64,000 nt of DNA from Alishewanella metallidurans (GTDB lineage: Bacteria; Pseudomonadota; Gammaproteobacteria; Enterobacterales; Alteromonadaceae), in NCBI RefSeq assembly GCF_036983985.1, contig NZ_JALAHQ010000002.1, positions 124,001 to 188,000 of the forward strand. The letters are read 5' to 3'. Positions 1 through 8,818 of this stretch are shown here, one piece after another. The position numbers and the translations under genes were made by a program. The stretch's first letter is position 1. Every line of letters starts with the position of its first letter. Below the pieces are notes generated by a model. The model had not been told where the DNA came from, made no database searches, and was given only the letters and a program-made list of their open reading frames with translations.

Positions 1-2
1 TT

Positions 3-944
3 GGCTTGCTGCTGGTAGTAATGTTTATTGCTCGGCCGCTTAGTATCTGGATATCAGCAATTGGTTCCTCGTTACAAAGTAACGACAAGTGGTTTTTAAG
101 TTGGGTAGCACCACGGGGTATTGTTGCTGCCGCGGTATCTTCTTTATTCGCCATCAAATTAGAAAACTTAGGCTACGAAGGCGCGCAGCATATCGTACCC
201 TTAGTGTTTTTAGTTATTATTGGTACAGTGGTAGTGCAAAGTTTAACTGCCGGTAGATGGGCTAAGTGGTTAGGTGTGGCTGCGGGCTCAAACCAAGGTG
301 TACTTATTTTTGGTGCATCACCTTTTGCTAGAGATTTAGCAAAGGTGCTACAAGCTAGGCAGTTTCGTACTGTTTTGGCTGATACCAACTGGGACAATAT
401 TCGTTTAGCCCGAATGGATAATATACCGGTCTATTTTGGTAACCCTGCGTCAGAACATGCCGAGAACTATTTAGATTTAACCGGCATTGGCCGTGTGTTT
501 ATTATTTCACCATACCGTCAAATTAATCCGTTAGTTAGTTTTCATTTTCAAGACGTGTACGGTATGCACAAGGTGTTTAGTTTAAATAGCTCAGAAGCAT
601 CCAGTGCGCGCCATCAAATGTCAGAAACCCATGTTAAGCAGCTTAGTTTATTTGGCGAGCATGTGTCGTACGCGAAGCTATCAAGTTTAGTGGCAAAAGG
701 TGCAGTAATAAAAACCACCAATATTACTGAAAACTTTACTTATCAGCATTTTGTTAGTCGTTATGGTGATGGGGCGTTACCTCTACTGTATATCAAAGAT
801 AAAAAAATACAGGTTATTACCGGTAATGCCGGCGTTGCCACCATACCGGCAGATGTTGAATTAGTAAGCTTAATTTCTGCTCACGCTTTGCAAGAGGCCA
901 AAACGGCCAGTCAAACGCAAACCGATACAGCAAAAACCACGTAA
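3..944 (+). CDS. Cation/proton antiporter with NAD-binding C-terminal domain, 3' part only
   Basis: The gene enters from beyond the left edge; the frame is open to base 3, so only the C-terminal 313 or so residues are here. The visible part begins with the last membrane segments of a CPA-type Na+(K+)/H+ antiporter, including the WVAPRGIVAAAV stretch typical of the last conserved helices, and another hydrophobic helix (VPLVFLVIIGTVVVQSL). A cytosolic Rossmann-like segment follows (GVLIFGASPFARDLAKVL), resembling TrkA-N/RCK domains that gate transport by nucleotide binding. It should exchange protons for monovalent cations across the inner membrane. The family is clear; the ion and exact subgroup are not. 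A second antiporter of a different subgroup lies at 32119-33858. Confidence 0.8.
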   Translation, partial: GLLLVVMFIARPLSIWISAIGSSLQSNDKWFLSWVAPRGIVAAAVSSLFAIKLENLGYEGAQHIVPLVFLVIIGTVVVQSLTAGRWAKWLGVAAGSNQGVLIFGASPFARDLAKVLQARQFRTVLADTNWDNIRLARMDNIPVYFGNPASEHAENYLDLTGIGRVFIISPYRQINPLVSFHFQDVYGMHKVFSLNSSEASSARHQMSETHVKQLSLFGEHVSYAKLSSLVAKGAVIKTTNITENFTYQHFVSRYGDGALPLLYIKDKKIQVITGNAGVATIPADVELVSLISAHALQEAKTASQTQTDTAKTT

Positions 945-970
945 TAATAACGGTGTTAACAGGTGCGTGT

Positions 971-1007
971 AGCGGCAAGCTTGTGATATTATAACAACCT
1001 TGCCGCT
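971..1007. terminator. Hairpin downstream of the antiporter gene
   Basis: A 9-bp perfect inverted repeat, AGCGGCAAG at 971-979 and CTTGCCGCT at 999-1007, follows the antiporter stop codon. It has no T-run, so it may be a transcript-end stabiliser or a factor-dependent terminator rather than a classical intrinsic terminator. Confidence 0.35.
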
Positions 1008-1118
1008 ATAGCATAGTTAACCGCGACATGGGCAGTAGTGCATTGCCTTGAATTAACAGCATAGCCACCCAATAAAGGCTGGGCTGTAACTTTCGCAGAC
1101 GTTATCTGAGAAGTCATA

Positions 1119-1700
1119 ATGAAATTAAAACTTGTAACCTCAACGTTATTACCAACGCTTTTTGCCGAATTTCGTCTCCATGGTTTTGAGGCGCCAAATG
1201 GTAAAGAGCATGTCGCATTGACGTTGGGCGATGTAACTACCGATGAGCCAGTTTTAGCTCGGGTTCACTCAGAGTGTTTAACTGGTGACGCATTATTTAG
1301 CTTACGCTGCGACTGTGGTCCACAATTAGAAACGGCAATGCGCAAAATTGCCGAGCAGGGCCGAGGCTGTATTTTATATCTACGCCAAGAAGGCCGGGGT
1401 ATTGGCCTTATTAATAAAATTCGCGCTTATGCAGAGCAAGATAAAGGTTTAGATACGGTAGAAGCTAATGAAATTCTTGGCTTTTTACCCGATATGCGCG
1501 AGTACGATATTGCCGCAGATATGTTTACCCAGTTAGGTATCAAACAAATTAGATTATTAACCAATAATCCGCGTAAATTAAAAGCGTTAACTGATGCTGG
1601 TGTTAATATACTAGAACGTGTGGCGCACCGCGTAAAAACCACGGCGCATAGCCATCGCTATTTGGCCACCAAAGCCAGTAAATTGGGCCATTTACCTTAA
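1119..1700 (+). CDS. ribA: GTP cyclohydrolase II
   Basis: This enzyme opens GTP to 2,5-diamino-6-(5-phosphoribosylamino)pyrimidin-4-one, formate and pyrophosphate, the first committed step of riboflavin synthesis in the cytosol. At 193 residues it is a stand-alone RibA, without a fused RibB domain. The zinc ligands appear as one Cys in HSECLTGD and the two in LRCDCGPQL. The RQEGRGIGL motif and the C-terminal LLTNNPRKL motif are present. The ATG is preceded by GAGAAG. The leader lacks the conserved blocks of an FMN riboswitch as far as can be judged by eye. It is followed after 72 bp by a DUF1456 gene on the same strand. Confidence 0.95.
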   Translation: MKLKLVTSTLLPTLFAEFRLHGFEAPNGKEHVALTLGDVTTDEPVLARVHSECLTGDALFSLRCDCGPQLETAMRKIAEQGRGCILYLRQEGRGIGLINKIRAYAEQDKGLDTVEANEILGFLPDMREYDIAADMFTQLGIKQIRLLTNNPRKLKALTDAGVNILERVAHRVKTTAHSHRYLATKASKLGHLP

Positions 1701-1772
1701 CCGTATTTATGTAATAAGTAGCGTGTTATTATCGCTATTAGCGTTTATTTTATTTTTCAACAGGACATTAAC

Positions 1773-2246
1773 TTGACTAACAATGACGTGCTGCGCAGCC
1801 TGCGCTACAGCCTTAACGTGCACGACCATGGCATGATTGCTATTTTTGCGCTTACCAAGGTTACCGTAACCAAAGAGCAGGTTGTCGCCTGGTTAAAAAA
1901 AGATGAAGATGAAGGTTTTGCACCGATCAGCGATGTGCTAATGGCTAGTTTTCTTAATGGCTTAATTATTCAGCGCCGTGGGGCAAAGGATGATGTAATT
2001 CCTGAACCTGAAAGCGTGTTAAATCATAACATTATGCTACGTAAGCTTAAAATTGCTTTTGATTTAAAAGATGACGACATTATTGCCTTATTGCAAACGG
2101 TCGATTTTCGTTTAAGTAAGCCAGAACTTAGCGCATTTTTCCGTCGCGCGGATCACAAGCACTATCGCGCTTGCCAAGATCAAGTATTACGGTATTTTTT
2201 AAAAGGTATTCAGTTAAAACTTCGGCCAACCGAAGCCTTAATTTAA
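1773..2246 (+). CDS. DUF1456 family protein (YehS-like)
   Basis: A 157-residue soluble protein made of two similar halves: each contains a LR(S/K)L.(Y/I) start, an acidic stretch and a motif ending in FF/FLNGLI. This is the layout of the DUF1456/YehS family, whose function is not established. The start is TTG at 1773 with an AGGA Shine-Dalgarno at 1762-1765; no ATG in a better position is seen. It sits between ribA and ydiJ, on the same strand, but ydiJ has its own promoter-like sequence and palindrome, so co-transcription with ydiJ is uncertain. Family assignment is by recall of E. coli YehS-like sequences. Confidence 0.8.
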   Translation: MTNNDVLRSLRYSLNVHDHGMIAIFALTKVTVTKEQVVAWLKKDEDEGFAPISDVLMASFLNGLIIQRRGAKDDVIPEPESVLNHNIMLRKLKIAFDLKDDDIIALLQTVDFRLSKPELSAFFRRADHKHYRACQDQVLRYFLKGIQLKLRPTEALI

Positions 2247-2300
2247 ACACCACGTTAAGAGCATAAATACCGGTTAAATCTCTCTTCTAGTTAATGTTAT

Positions 2301-2332
2301 ACTACAGACACTTATTGCCGAGTGTCTGTAGT
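2301..2332. promoter_or_regulatory. 11-bp inverted repeat (operator or 5' UTR hairpin) before ydiJ
   Basis: ACTACAGACAC (2301-2311) and GTGTCTGTAGT (2322-2332) form a perfect inverted repeat with a 10-nt loop that ends one base before the ydiJ ATG at 2334. A TATACT -10-like hexamer overlaps its left end (2298-2303), so transcription would start within the repeat. It could be a repressor operator over the start site, or an RNA hairpin covering the ribosome-binding region. The two roles cannot be told apart by sequence. Confidence 0.6.
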
Positions 2333-2333
2333 T

Positions 2334-5300
2334 ATGATCCCAAAGCTTAATCCTGAATTAGCGCTGGATGCCAGCATCGTTGCCTTTAGTAAAGCCTTAG
2401 TCGCTGCAGGTTTTAATGGCGATATTGAAACCAGTTATGGCAGTCGTTTAGCGGTTGCTACTGATAACAGCGTTTATCAAGCGTTACCGCAAGCGGTAAT
2501 ACTGCCCAGGTCAACCGATGATTTGGTTATTTTAACCTCACTCGCACAAACCTCTAGTTTCTCACATATTAAATTTAGCCCTCGCGGTGGTGGCACCGGC
2601 ACCAATGGCCAGTCATTAACTGAGCACGTTGTGGTCGATTTATCACGCCATATGCGCAACATTTTAGATATTAATGTGGAGCAGCGTTGGGTTAGGGTGC
2701 AGGCTGGCGTGATTAAAGATCAACTTAATGCTTTTCTAAAGCCTTATGGCTTTTTCTTTGCTCCTGATTTATCCACCTCTAACCGCGCTACCATTGGCGG
2801 TATGATTAATACTGACGCCTCAGGGCAGGGCTCTTTGGTCTATGGTAAAACCAGTGATCACGTATTGGCGCTAAAAACCGTACTTATTGACGGTAATGTA
2901 TTAAAAACCCATAAAATGCCGACCTATGAAGCCGAACATCGCGCTGAAATGCCCAATAGTATTGGCCGTATTTATCAACAAGTGCTGCATAGTTGTCGCG
3001 AATTTAGGCCGCAAATCTTAGCTAAGTTTCCAAGGTTAAACCGATTTTTAACTGGCTACGATTTAGAACATGTATTTAATGATGATCTAAGCGAGTTTGA
3101 TTTATCGCGCATTATTACGGGTTCTGAAGGTTCGCTAGGGTTTGTGGTTGAAGCCAAGCTAAATATTACGCCGATTGCTAAGTATAAATGCCTCGTTAAC
3201 GTTAAGTACGACAGCTTTATTAGCGCATTAAAAAATGCGCCCTTTTTGGTGGCGGCAGAGGCGACTTCAGTTGAAACCGTTGATAGCAAAGTACTTAATT
3301 TAGCTCGCAGCGATATTATTTGGCATCAAGTAAAAGACTTAATCACAGATGTACCCGGCATTGAAATGCAAGGTCTGAATATGGTTGAGTATAACAGCGA
3401 ACAACAAGCTGACATTGAGCAAAAAATTGCCGAGCTTACTACACGACTAGACACAGCAATAGCCGATAAAACTGACGGTATTATTGGCTACCAGCTAACG
3501 TATGATAATACTGCCATCGGCCATATTTATGCGATGCGCAAAAAAGCAGTAGGGCTGTTAGGCAATACTCAAGGCCGACAGAAACCTATTGCGTTTACTG
3601 AAGACACCGCCGTACCGCCAGAGCATTTAGCTGACTTTATTATTGAGTTTCGTGCATTACTAGACAGTCACAACCTGCAATACGGTATGTTTGGCCATGT
3701 TGATGCTGGCGTACTGCATGTTAGGCCAGCATTAGATTTATGTGATCCTACGCAGGAAGCCTTGCTTAGAACCATTTCTGATCAAGTGGTTGCTCTAACC
3801 GCAAAGTACGGCGGTTTAATGTGGGGCGAACACGGTAAAGGTTATCGTAGCGAATATAGCCCGGCATTTTTTGGCGAAGAGTTATTTACTGAACTGAGAA
3901 AAATTAAAGCTGCGTTTGATCCGCGTAATCGCGTAAACCCGGGTAAAATTTGTACGCCTTATTATAGCGCCGAGCAATTAGTGTCGGTAGACGGCGTTAA
4001 GCGCGCCTATTTTGACCGGCAAATACCCATAGCGGTAAAAGACAGTTTTGACAGCAGTTTGAATTGTAACGGTAACGGCTTGTGCTTTAATTACGAAGAA
4101 AACTCACCGATGTGTCCGTCAAGCAAAGTAACCAAAGACCGGCGCCACAGCCCTAAAGGCAGAGCCGGGCTGATGCGCGAATGGTTACGCCTAGCGGAAA
4201 CCTCGGGTGTCGACGTACTGGCAACAGAACAACAACTGCTCACACAATCCGGTGGTATAAGCACATTATGGCAGCGGATAAAAAACACCTTAGCCAAGCG
4301 CCAAGGCGAAGCCGATTTTTCGCATGAAGTTATGGAAGCAATGGAAGGCTGTTTAGCGTGTAAAGCCTGCGCTGGGCAATGCCCAATTAAAGTTGATGTA
4401 CCTTCGTTTCGGGCACGTTTTTTACAGCTGTATCACAGTAGGTACTTACGGCCAACTAAAGATTATATTGTCGGCAATATTGAACGCACCGCGCCGTTAC
4501 TAGCAAAAGCGCCGCGCTTAGTTAACTTTGTACTAAAACGTAAACTAACCGCAAAGCTGTTAGCAATCAGCGTTGGTTATGTTGATACTCCGTTATTATC
4601 AGTACCAACATTAGCACAACAGCTTAATAAGCGTTTTAGCTTTAATTTGGCTGAATTAGAGCAACTCGATGCAGCAACTCGGCAAAAAACCATCTTATTA
4701 GTGCAAGACCCCTTTACTAGCTTTTATGAAGCAGAACTGGTGGCCGATGCGCTAAATTTATTAGAGAAACTTGGTTTTAAGCCCATATTGTTGCCGTTTT
4801 TACCCAATGGTAAACCGCAGCATGTTAAAGGTTTTTTACGGCAGTTTGCTAAAACCGCTAATAATGCGGCACAGTTTTTCAATAAGTTACACACGCTAGG
4901 CTTACCTATGCTTGGTTTAGATGCCTCTTTAGTGTTGGTGTATCGCGATGAATATAACAAAGCTTTAGGTAATAATCGTGGTAATTTTAACGTGCAGTTA
5001 TTGCATGAATGGTTAGTAGAGCAAACGTTACCTAAAGCAAACACGACCGAAGAGTTTGCTTTACTGGCGCACTGTACGGAAAAAACCGCATTACCTGCAA
5101 CAGAGAAGGCATGGCAACTCATTTTTGCCAATGTAGGTTTAGCATTAAAGCCTATTAGCGTTGGTTGCTGTGGCATGGCCGGAACCTATGGCCATGAAGC
5201 GCAAAACTTAGAAAATAGTAAAGCGTTATTTGATATGAGCTGGCGAGCCCCTGTTGAGCAATATAGCACCAGCAAAATATTGGTGACGGGGTTTTCGTGT

Positions 5301-5372
5301 CGTAGTCAGGTAAAACGCTTGGTCGGAGATAAACCCAAGCACCCGTTGCAAGCACTATTGGCGCTGTTGTAA
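2334..5372 (+). CDS. ydiJ: D-2-hydroxyglutarate dehydrogenase-type FAD/Fe-S protein
   Basis: About 1012 residues, the same length and order as E. coli YdiJ (1018 aa). The N-terminal third is a PCMH-type FAD-binding domain (FSPRGGGTGTNGQ, STSNRATIGGMINTDASGQGS). An FAD-oxidase C-terminal domain follows (GMFGHVDAGVLHVRP, WGEHGKGYRSEY). The C-terminal half carries 4Fe-4S cysteine groups (CNGNGLCFNYEENSPMCPS, CLACKACAGQCPIKVDVP) and a CCG-like motif (VGCCGMAGTYGHE). YdiJ oxidises D-2-hydroxyglutarate to 2-oxoglutarate at the membrane/cytosol interface. The start MIPKLNPE matches the E. coli start (MIPQ); a GTG at 2322 is possible but lies inside a palindrome. Single gene ended by a strong terminator. 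Confidence 0.92.
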   Translation: MIPKLNPELALDASIVAFSKALVAAGFNGDIETSYGSRLAVATDNSVYQALPQAVILPRSTDDLVILTSLAQTSSFSHIKFSPRGGGTGTNGQSLTEHVVVDLSRHMRNILDINVEQRWVRVQAGVIKDQLNAFLKPYGFFFAPDLSTSNRATIGGMINTDASGQGSLVYGKTSDHVLALKTVLIDGNVLKTHKMPTYEAEHRAEMPNSIGRIYQQVLHSCREFRPQILAKFPRLNRFLTGYDLEHVFNDDLSEFDLSRIITGSEGSLGFVVEAKLNITPIAKYKCLVNVKYDSFISALKNAPFLVAAEATSVETVDSKVLNLARSDIIWHQVKDLITDVPGIEMQGLNMVEYNSEQQADIEQKIAELTTRLDTAIADKTDGIIGYQLTYDNTAIGHIYAMRKKAVGLLGNTQGRQKPIAFTEDTAVPPEHLADFIIEFRALLDSHNLQYGMFGHVDAGVLHVRPALDLCDPTQEALLRTISDQVVALTAKYGGLMWGEHGKGYRSEYSPAFFGEELFTELRKIKAAFDPRNRVNPGKICTPYYSAEQLVSVDGVKRAYFDRQIPIAVKDSFDSSLNCNGNGLCFNYEENSPMCPSSKVTKDRRHSPKGRAGLMREWLRLAETSGVDVLATEQQLLTQSGGISTLWQRIKNTLAKRQGEADFSHEVMEAMEGCLACKACAGQCPIKVDVPSFRARFLQLYHSRYLRPTKDYIVGNIERTAPLLAKAPRLVNFVLKRKLTAKLLAISVGYVDTPLLSVPTLAQQLNKRFSFNLAELEQLDAATRQKTILLVQDPFTSFYEAELVADALNLLEKLGFKPILLPFLPNGKPQHVKGFLRQFAKTANNAAQFFNKLHTLGLPMLGLDASLVLVYRDEYNKALGNNRGNFNVQLLHEWLVEQTLPKANTTEEFALLAHCTEKTALPATEKAWQLIFANVGLALKPISVGCCGMAGTYGHEAQNLENSKALFDMSWRAPVEQYSTSKILVTGFSCRSQVKRLVGDKPKHPLQALLALL

Positions 5373-5405
5373 CTAGAAACGCTAATATTGTGTGGCTAGC
5401 AAAGA

Positions 5406-5432
5406 AAACCCGCTGAATTAGCGGGTTTTTTA
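5406..5432. terminator. Bidirectional intrinsic terminator
   Basis: AAACCCGCT and AGCGGGTTT pair around a 5-nt loop (5406-5428) and are followed by a T-run. An A-run precedes the stem, so the element can end both ydiJ (+) and the convergent TonB receptor gene (-). Confidence 0.9.
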
Positions 5433-5464
5433 TCTTCTGATTTTAGGTTAATGTTACCTACTTA

Positions 5465-8023
5465 TTAGAATTTATACGTACCTTTTAAGTACCAATAACC
5501 ACCGTTAATGCCCATAGGTGAGGTTTCATAGTATTTAGCACCTAATTCTTTGCTCCACGCATCTGATAATTTTTCAGGTTCAGTGTTAAACAAATTTTGT
5601 GCGCCAGCGGTAATCGCAAAGTTATCGTTAATGTAGTAGCTTACTTCAGCATCAAAGGTTACTTTAGCACTTGCATCTGTGGTGCGAGTGTCATCATCTG
5701 CAGCAACACCCTGATAGGTGCCATAGTAGTTAGAACGGACAAATAACGACCAATTATCCCAACTTTGTGACCAAGTAAAGGTAGCACGATGTTTCGGTAA
5801 ATCATCTTCTAAACGCGATACCCTAAACTCGCCTGTAATATCGGTAAAACGAGTTACTTCGGTGTCATTCCAGTTATAGGCTAGGGCAAAGCTACTGCGA
5901 CCTTCGAACAGATCCATTGAGTAGTTGGCAACAAGATCAATACCTTGGGTGCGGGTGTCAAAATCGTTAGTTAGGTAAGTAATACTGGTTAACGAATCAA
6001 TACCTTGTACACCAGCGGCTTTTAATGCGGCAATTTCGGCTGCAGTTACTTCAAACGCATCTGACTGACTAATACGACCATCAACGTCAATTAAATAATA
6101 GTCGGCGGTAATAAAGAAATCGTTACCAGTATAAACTACGCCCATCGCGTAGCTAGTTGATTCTTCAGGCTTAAGTTCTGTTGCACCTTTTAATATTGCG
6201 ACAGGGTTGGTAGGTGGCAATACACCAACATCGAATAACTTACCTTGACTGGCTTCGGTGCGCACGTTACTCACGTTAGCTTGGCCCACGGTTGGCGCTC
6301 TAAAACCAGTGCTATTTGATGCACGTAATGACCAGTCTTCATTAATACGATATTGGCCGCTAAGTTTATAGTTCGTGGTGGTACCAAAGCTGTCGTAATC
6401 TTCAAACCGCAGTGCCAATGCAGTAAGTAAATTTTCAGTAACATTGGCTTCAACATCAATATAGGCCGCATAGTTACGACGAGTTGACACTCCAGCATTT
6501 TGCGGTTGAAAACCAGGAAAACCGTTTGAACCGTTACTTAAGCCTTGATCAATATACGGCCCAACTTCCCATGATGCTTGTTCACCAGCCACAATTTCAA
6601 AGCTCTCTTCGGTCCACTGGGTACCAAAAGCGATGGTTAAGTCTTCATATAAACCTACCGGTAAATATTTAACAAAGTCTGCGGTAAAGGTTTTTTCTAA
6701 CTGGATGTATTTACCGGTTTCAAAGTCGGTAGGCGTATTTGGCCCTAACGACGCGTTAACCGAATTAAATAGTTGGAATGTTGACTCGCTGCGGCCTACA
6801 ACTCCGGTAAAATCATATAATATGCCATTCAAAAAGCTGTTTTTAAATTCACCCTTAGTGCCAATAGCTAACGATGTATCGGTGATATTACCGCCTAAAT
6901 TAGGCGTAAAGCCGCCAGGGAACATGGAGAAAAAGGTAAAGCAATTATCGGGTAACGCGTTAACCTGAGCGGTAATTTGCTGATGATTAAGGCCAGAGAT
7001 CGGCACATTAGCGCAGCCGCCAGCGCCGGACGTGTCAACAACTTGCAGTGTTTCACCGTCATCATTTGAAAACACGCTGGCACGGTTGTGTGGGTTGCGA
7101 TAATAAAAACCACCACGTACATCACGCTCTGAATAGTTACCAAACATATAGGCTTCGCCGCCATTACCTAAATCAAGACCCGCATTAACAAAAATACTGA
7201 TATCGTCTTTAATTTCTGGCGAGCCCCAAACTTGGGCAAGTGGAGCGACTGAAGTATTGCCGTTATCGATCAATTCTTGCGCATCACTACGTTGTACGCT
7301 GCGACTGGTAGCATCAACATTTTTATATTGCATGCTCGCATTAACAAAACCGTCTTTAGTTAGCGGCATACCAATGTTGGCTGAAAGCTCGGTAGAGGCA
7401 CCATCGCCAGCGAAGTATTCACCTTGTTTTACTTCAATTGAACCACCGTCGGCGGAGTCTTTTAAAACAAAGTTAATTACACCCGCAATGGCGTCCGAAC
7501 CATATTGCGCTGCAGCACCGTCGCGCAATACTTCAACTTGCTTCATAGCAATGCCTGGAATAACAGATAAATCAGGCCCTTGTGCGCCGTCGTTAATGCC
7601 ACCACCTAAAAATGAGATAACCGATGCGCGGTGGCGACGTTTGCCGTTTAACAGGACTAAGGTACTGTCCGAAGATAAGCCACGTAAGTTGATCGGGCGG
7701 ATTAGCGAGCCAGTATCACTAATGGGCTGGGTGTGTACGTTAAGTGACGGCACAGTGGTGCTAATTAAATTTAGCATGTCGCTATTACCGTTTTTGTTGA
7801 GCTCTTCGCCACTAATAATATCAATAGGTACTGGAGAATCGCCAATAGAGCGGGGTGCTGAACGCGTGCCGACAACGGCTATTTTTTCAACGGCTTTTTC
7901 TTTGGCTGTAGTTGATGCGGGCTGTTCTTGTGCCACCGCAACGCCAGCGCTAATGCACAATGATGCTGCTAAGGCGAATTTTACCGACCTCGCAACCGGA
8001 TTATAATTGTTATGTTTTATCAT
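5465..8023 (-). CDS. TonB-dependent outer-membrane receptor
   Basis: An 852-residue outer-membrane receptor. Residues 1-31 form a signal peptide ending AVAQ. A plug domain of about 120 residues follows, with the sequence RDGAAAQYGSDAIAGVINF typical of the plug end, and then a 22-strand barrel finishing in an aromatic residue (GTYKF). It imports a ligand across the outer membrane using TonB energy. The ligand is unknown: there is no N-terminal secretin/STN domain, so FecA-type signalling is unlikely, and no specific neighbouring catabolic genes point to a substrate. Such receptors are numerous in Alteromonadales. Its promoter lies in the 217-bp region shared with the divergent GNAT gene. Confidence 0.9.
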   Translation of the reverse strand: MIKHNNYNPVARSVKFALAASLCISAGVAVAQEQPASTTAKEKAVEKIAVVGTRSAPRSIGDSPVPIDIISGEELNKNGNSDMLNLISTTVPSLNVHTQPISDTGSLIRPINLRGLSSDSTLVLLNGKRRHRASVISFLGGGINDGAQGPDLSVIPGIAMKQVEVLRDGAAAQYGSDAIAGVINFVLKDSADGGSIEVKQGEYFAGDGASTELSANIGMPLTKDGFVNASMQYKNVDATSRSVQRSDAQELIDNGNTSVAPLAQVWGSPEIKDDISIFVNAGLDLGNGGEAYMFGNYSERDVRGGFYYRNPHNRASVFSNDDGETLQVVDTSGAGGCANVPISGLNHQQITAQVNALPDNCFTFFSMFPGGFTPNLGGNITDTSLAIGTKGEFKNSFLNGILYDFTGVVGRSESTFQLFNSVNASLGPNTPTDFETGKYIQLEKTFTADFVKYLPVGLYEDLTIAFGTQWTEESFEIVAGEQASWEVGPYIDQGLSNGSNGFPGFQPQNAGVSTRRNYAAYIDVEANVTENLLTALALRFEDYDSFGTTTNYKLSGQYRINEDWSLRASNSTGFRAPTVGQANVSNVRTEASQGKLFDVGVLPPTNPVAILKGATELKPEESTSYAMGVVYTGNDFFITADYYLIDVDGRISQSDAFEVTAAEIAALKAAGVQGIDSLTSITYLTNDFDTRTQGIDLVANYSMDLFEGRSSFALAYNWNDTEVTRFTDITGEFRVSRLEDDLPKHRATFTWSQSWDNWSLFVRSNYYGTYQGVAADDDTRTTDASAKVTFDAEVSYYINDNFAITAGAQNLFNTEPEKLSDAWSKELGAKYYETSPMGINGGYWYLKGTYKF

Positions 8024-8158
8024 ATAGATTTCCTGGAATTTAGTAGTTGTTACCTGACGCTTATATTATTTTTGTAACGTCTCTGTAACCTTATTTGATA
8101 ACACGGTTGTTGTCTATCGCATATTTAGGTAATTACATCGCTATTTTCATCTTGTCGC

Positions 8159-8174
8159 AGTAACTTTAGTTACT
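8159..8174. promoter_or_regulatory. 16-bp palindrome in the divergent intergenic region
   Basis: AGTAACT-TT-AGTTACT is a perfect inverted repeat in the 217-bp region (8024-8240) between the divergent TonB receptor and GNAT genes. It lies 67 bp before the GNAT start. It is a candidate operator; nothing in the sequence identifies its protein. Confidence 0.4.
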
Positions 8175-8240
8175 AAAATGCATTGCCAATAATCCTTGGC
8201 TGTTTTATAACAGGCAAATAAACCGTATTTAGGTATAAAA

Positions 8241-8804
8241 ATGCAGTATCTGGAATTAAGCGAAAATTATTTCTCTGCTGTTGTTGCACTGGCCAATTCA
8301 ATTCATGGCGATAACTATTTATCTTTAGCTCAATTACAACTCATGCAGCTGCAAGGGGTAAAACAGGGGGTAAATGCCAGTTTTATTGCTATTGATCGCG
8401 ATCGAGTTGTTGGCTATCGGCTTAGTTTTTCGCCAGAACAGTGGCAAATTGATCACTGGTGCAGCGAAGGCAGTTGGCCAGTAGTTGTAAAACAGATGGC
8501 CTATTTTAAATCGGTTGGCGTAGTAGCAAGTTATCGTGGTAAAGGCGTGGCAAAAAACTTATTACGCCTCTCAATTCAAGCCTTACAACAACAAGGGGCA
8601 ACCGCAGGTTTAGCCCATATTTGGCGTGAAAGCCCAGGCAACACCGCTCAGTTATATTTTACTAAAGCTGGAGCTAAGCTTATTAATATTCACCCTGAGC
8701 GTTGGCGGCATTTATCAGAAACATTAGGCTATAACTGCCCACGTTGTGGCCAAACTTGCCTTTGTAGTGCTGCCGAAATGGCACTGCTATTTGCTGAACT
8801 TTAG
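8241..8804 (+). CDS. GNAT-family N-acetyltransferase with Cys-rich tail
   Basis: A 187-residue cytosolic protein. The middle contains the acetyl-CoA binding motif V(V)ASYRGKGVAKNLL, with the R-x-x-G-x-G/A pattern, and the following helix, typical of GNAT acyltransferases. The C-terminal 22 residues hold four cysteines as CPRCGQTCLC (about residues 166-175), which could bind zinc or iron; this is unusual for GNATs. The substrate is unknown. It is followed 14 bp later by an FAD oxidoreductase on the same strand, so the two are probably co-transcribed and may act on the same amine or amino-acid compound; this is inference. Confidence 0.78.
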   Translation: MQYLELSENYFSAVVALANSIHGDNYLSLAQLQLMQLQGVKQGVNASFIAIDRDRVVGYRLSFSPEQWQIDHWCSEGSWPVVVKQMAYFKSVGVVASYRGKGVAKNLLRLSIQALQQQGATAGLAHIWRESPGNTAQLYFTKAGAKLINIHPERWRHLSETLGYNCPRCGQTCLCSAAEMALLFAEL

Positions 8805-8818
8805 TTAGGCCGCCTCTA

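Noticed and set aside
1008..1118. FMN riboswitch before ribA
   Set aside because: The leader is too short and lacks the conserved FMN-aptamer blocks.
7257..8006. 249-codon plus-strand ORF
   Set aside because: It is antisense to the plug and signal region of a clear TonB receptor and has no protein-like features.
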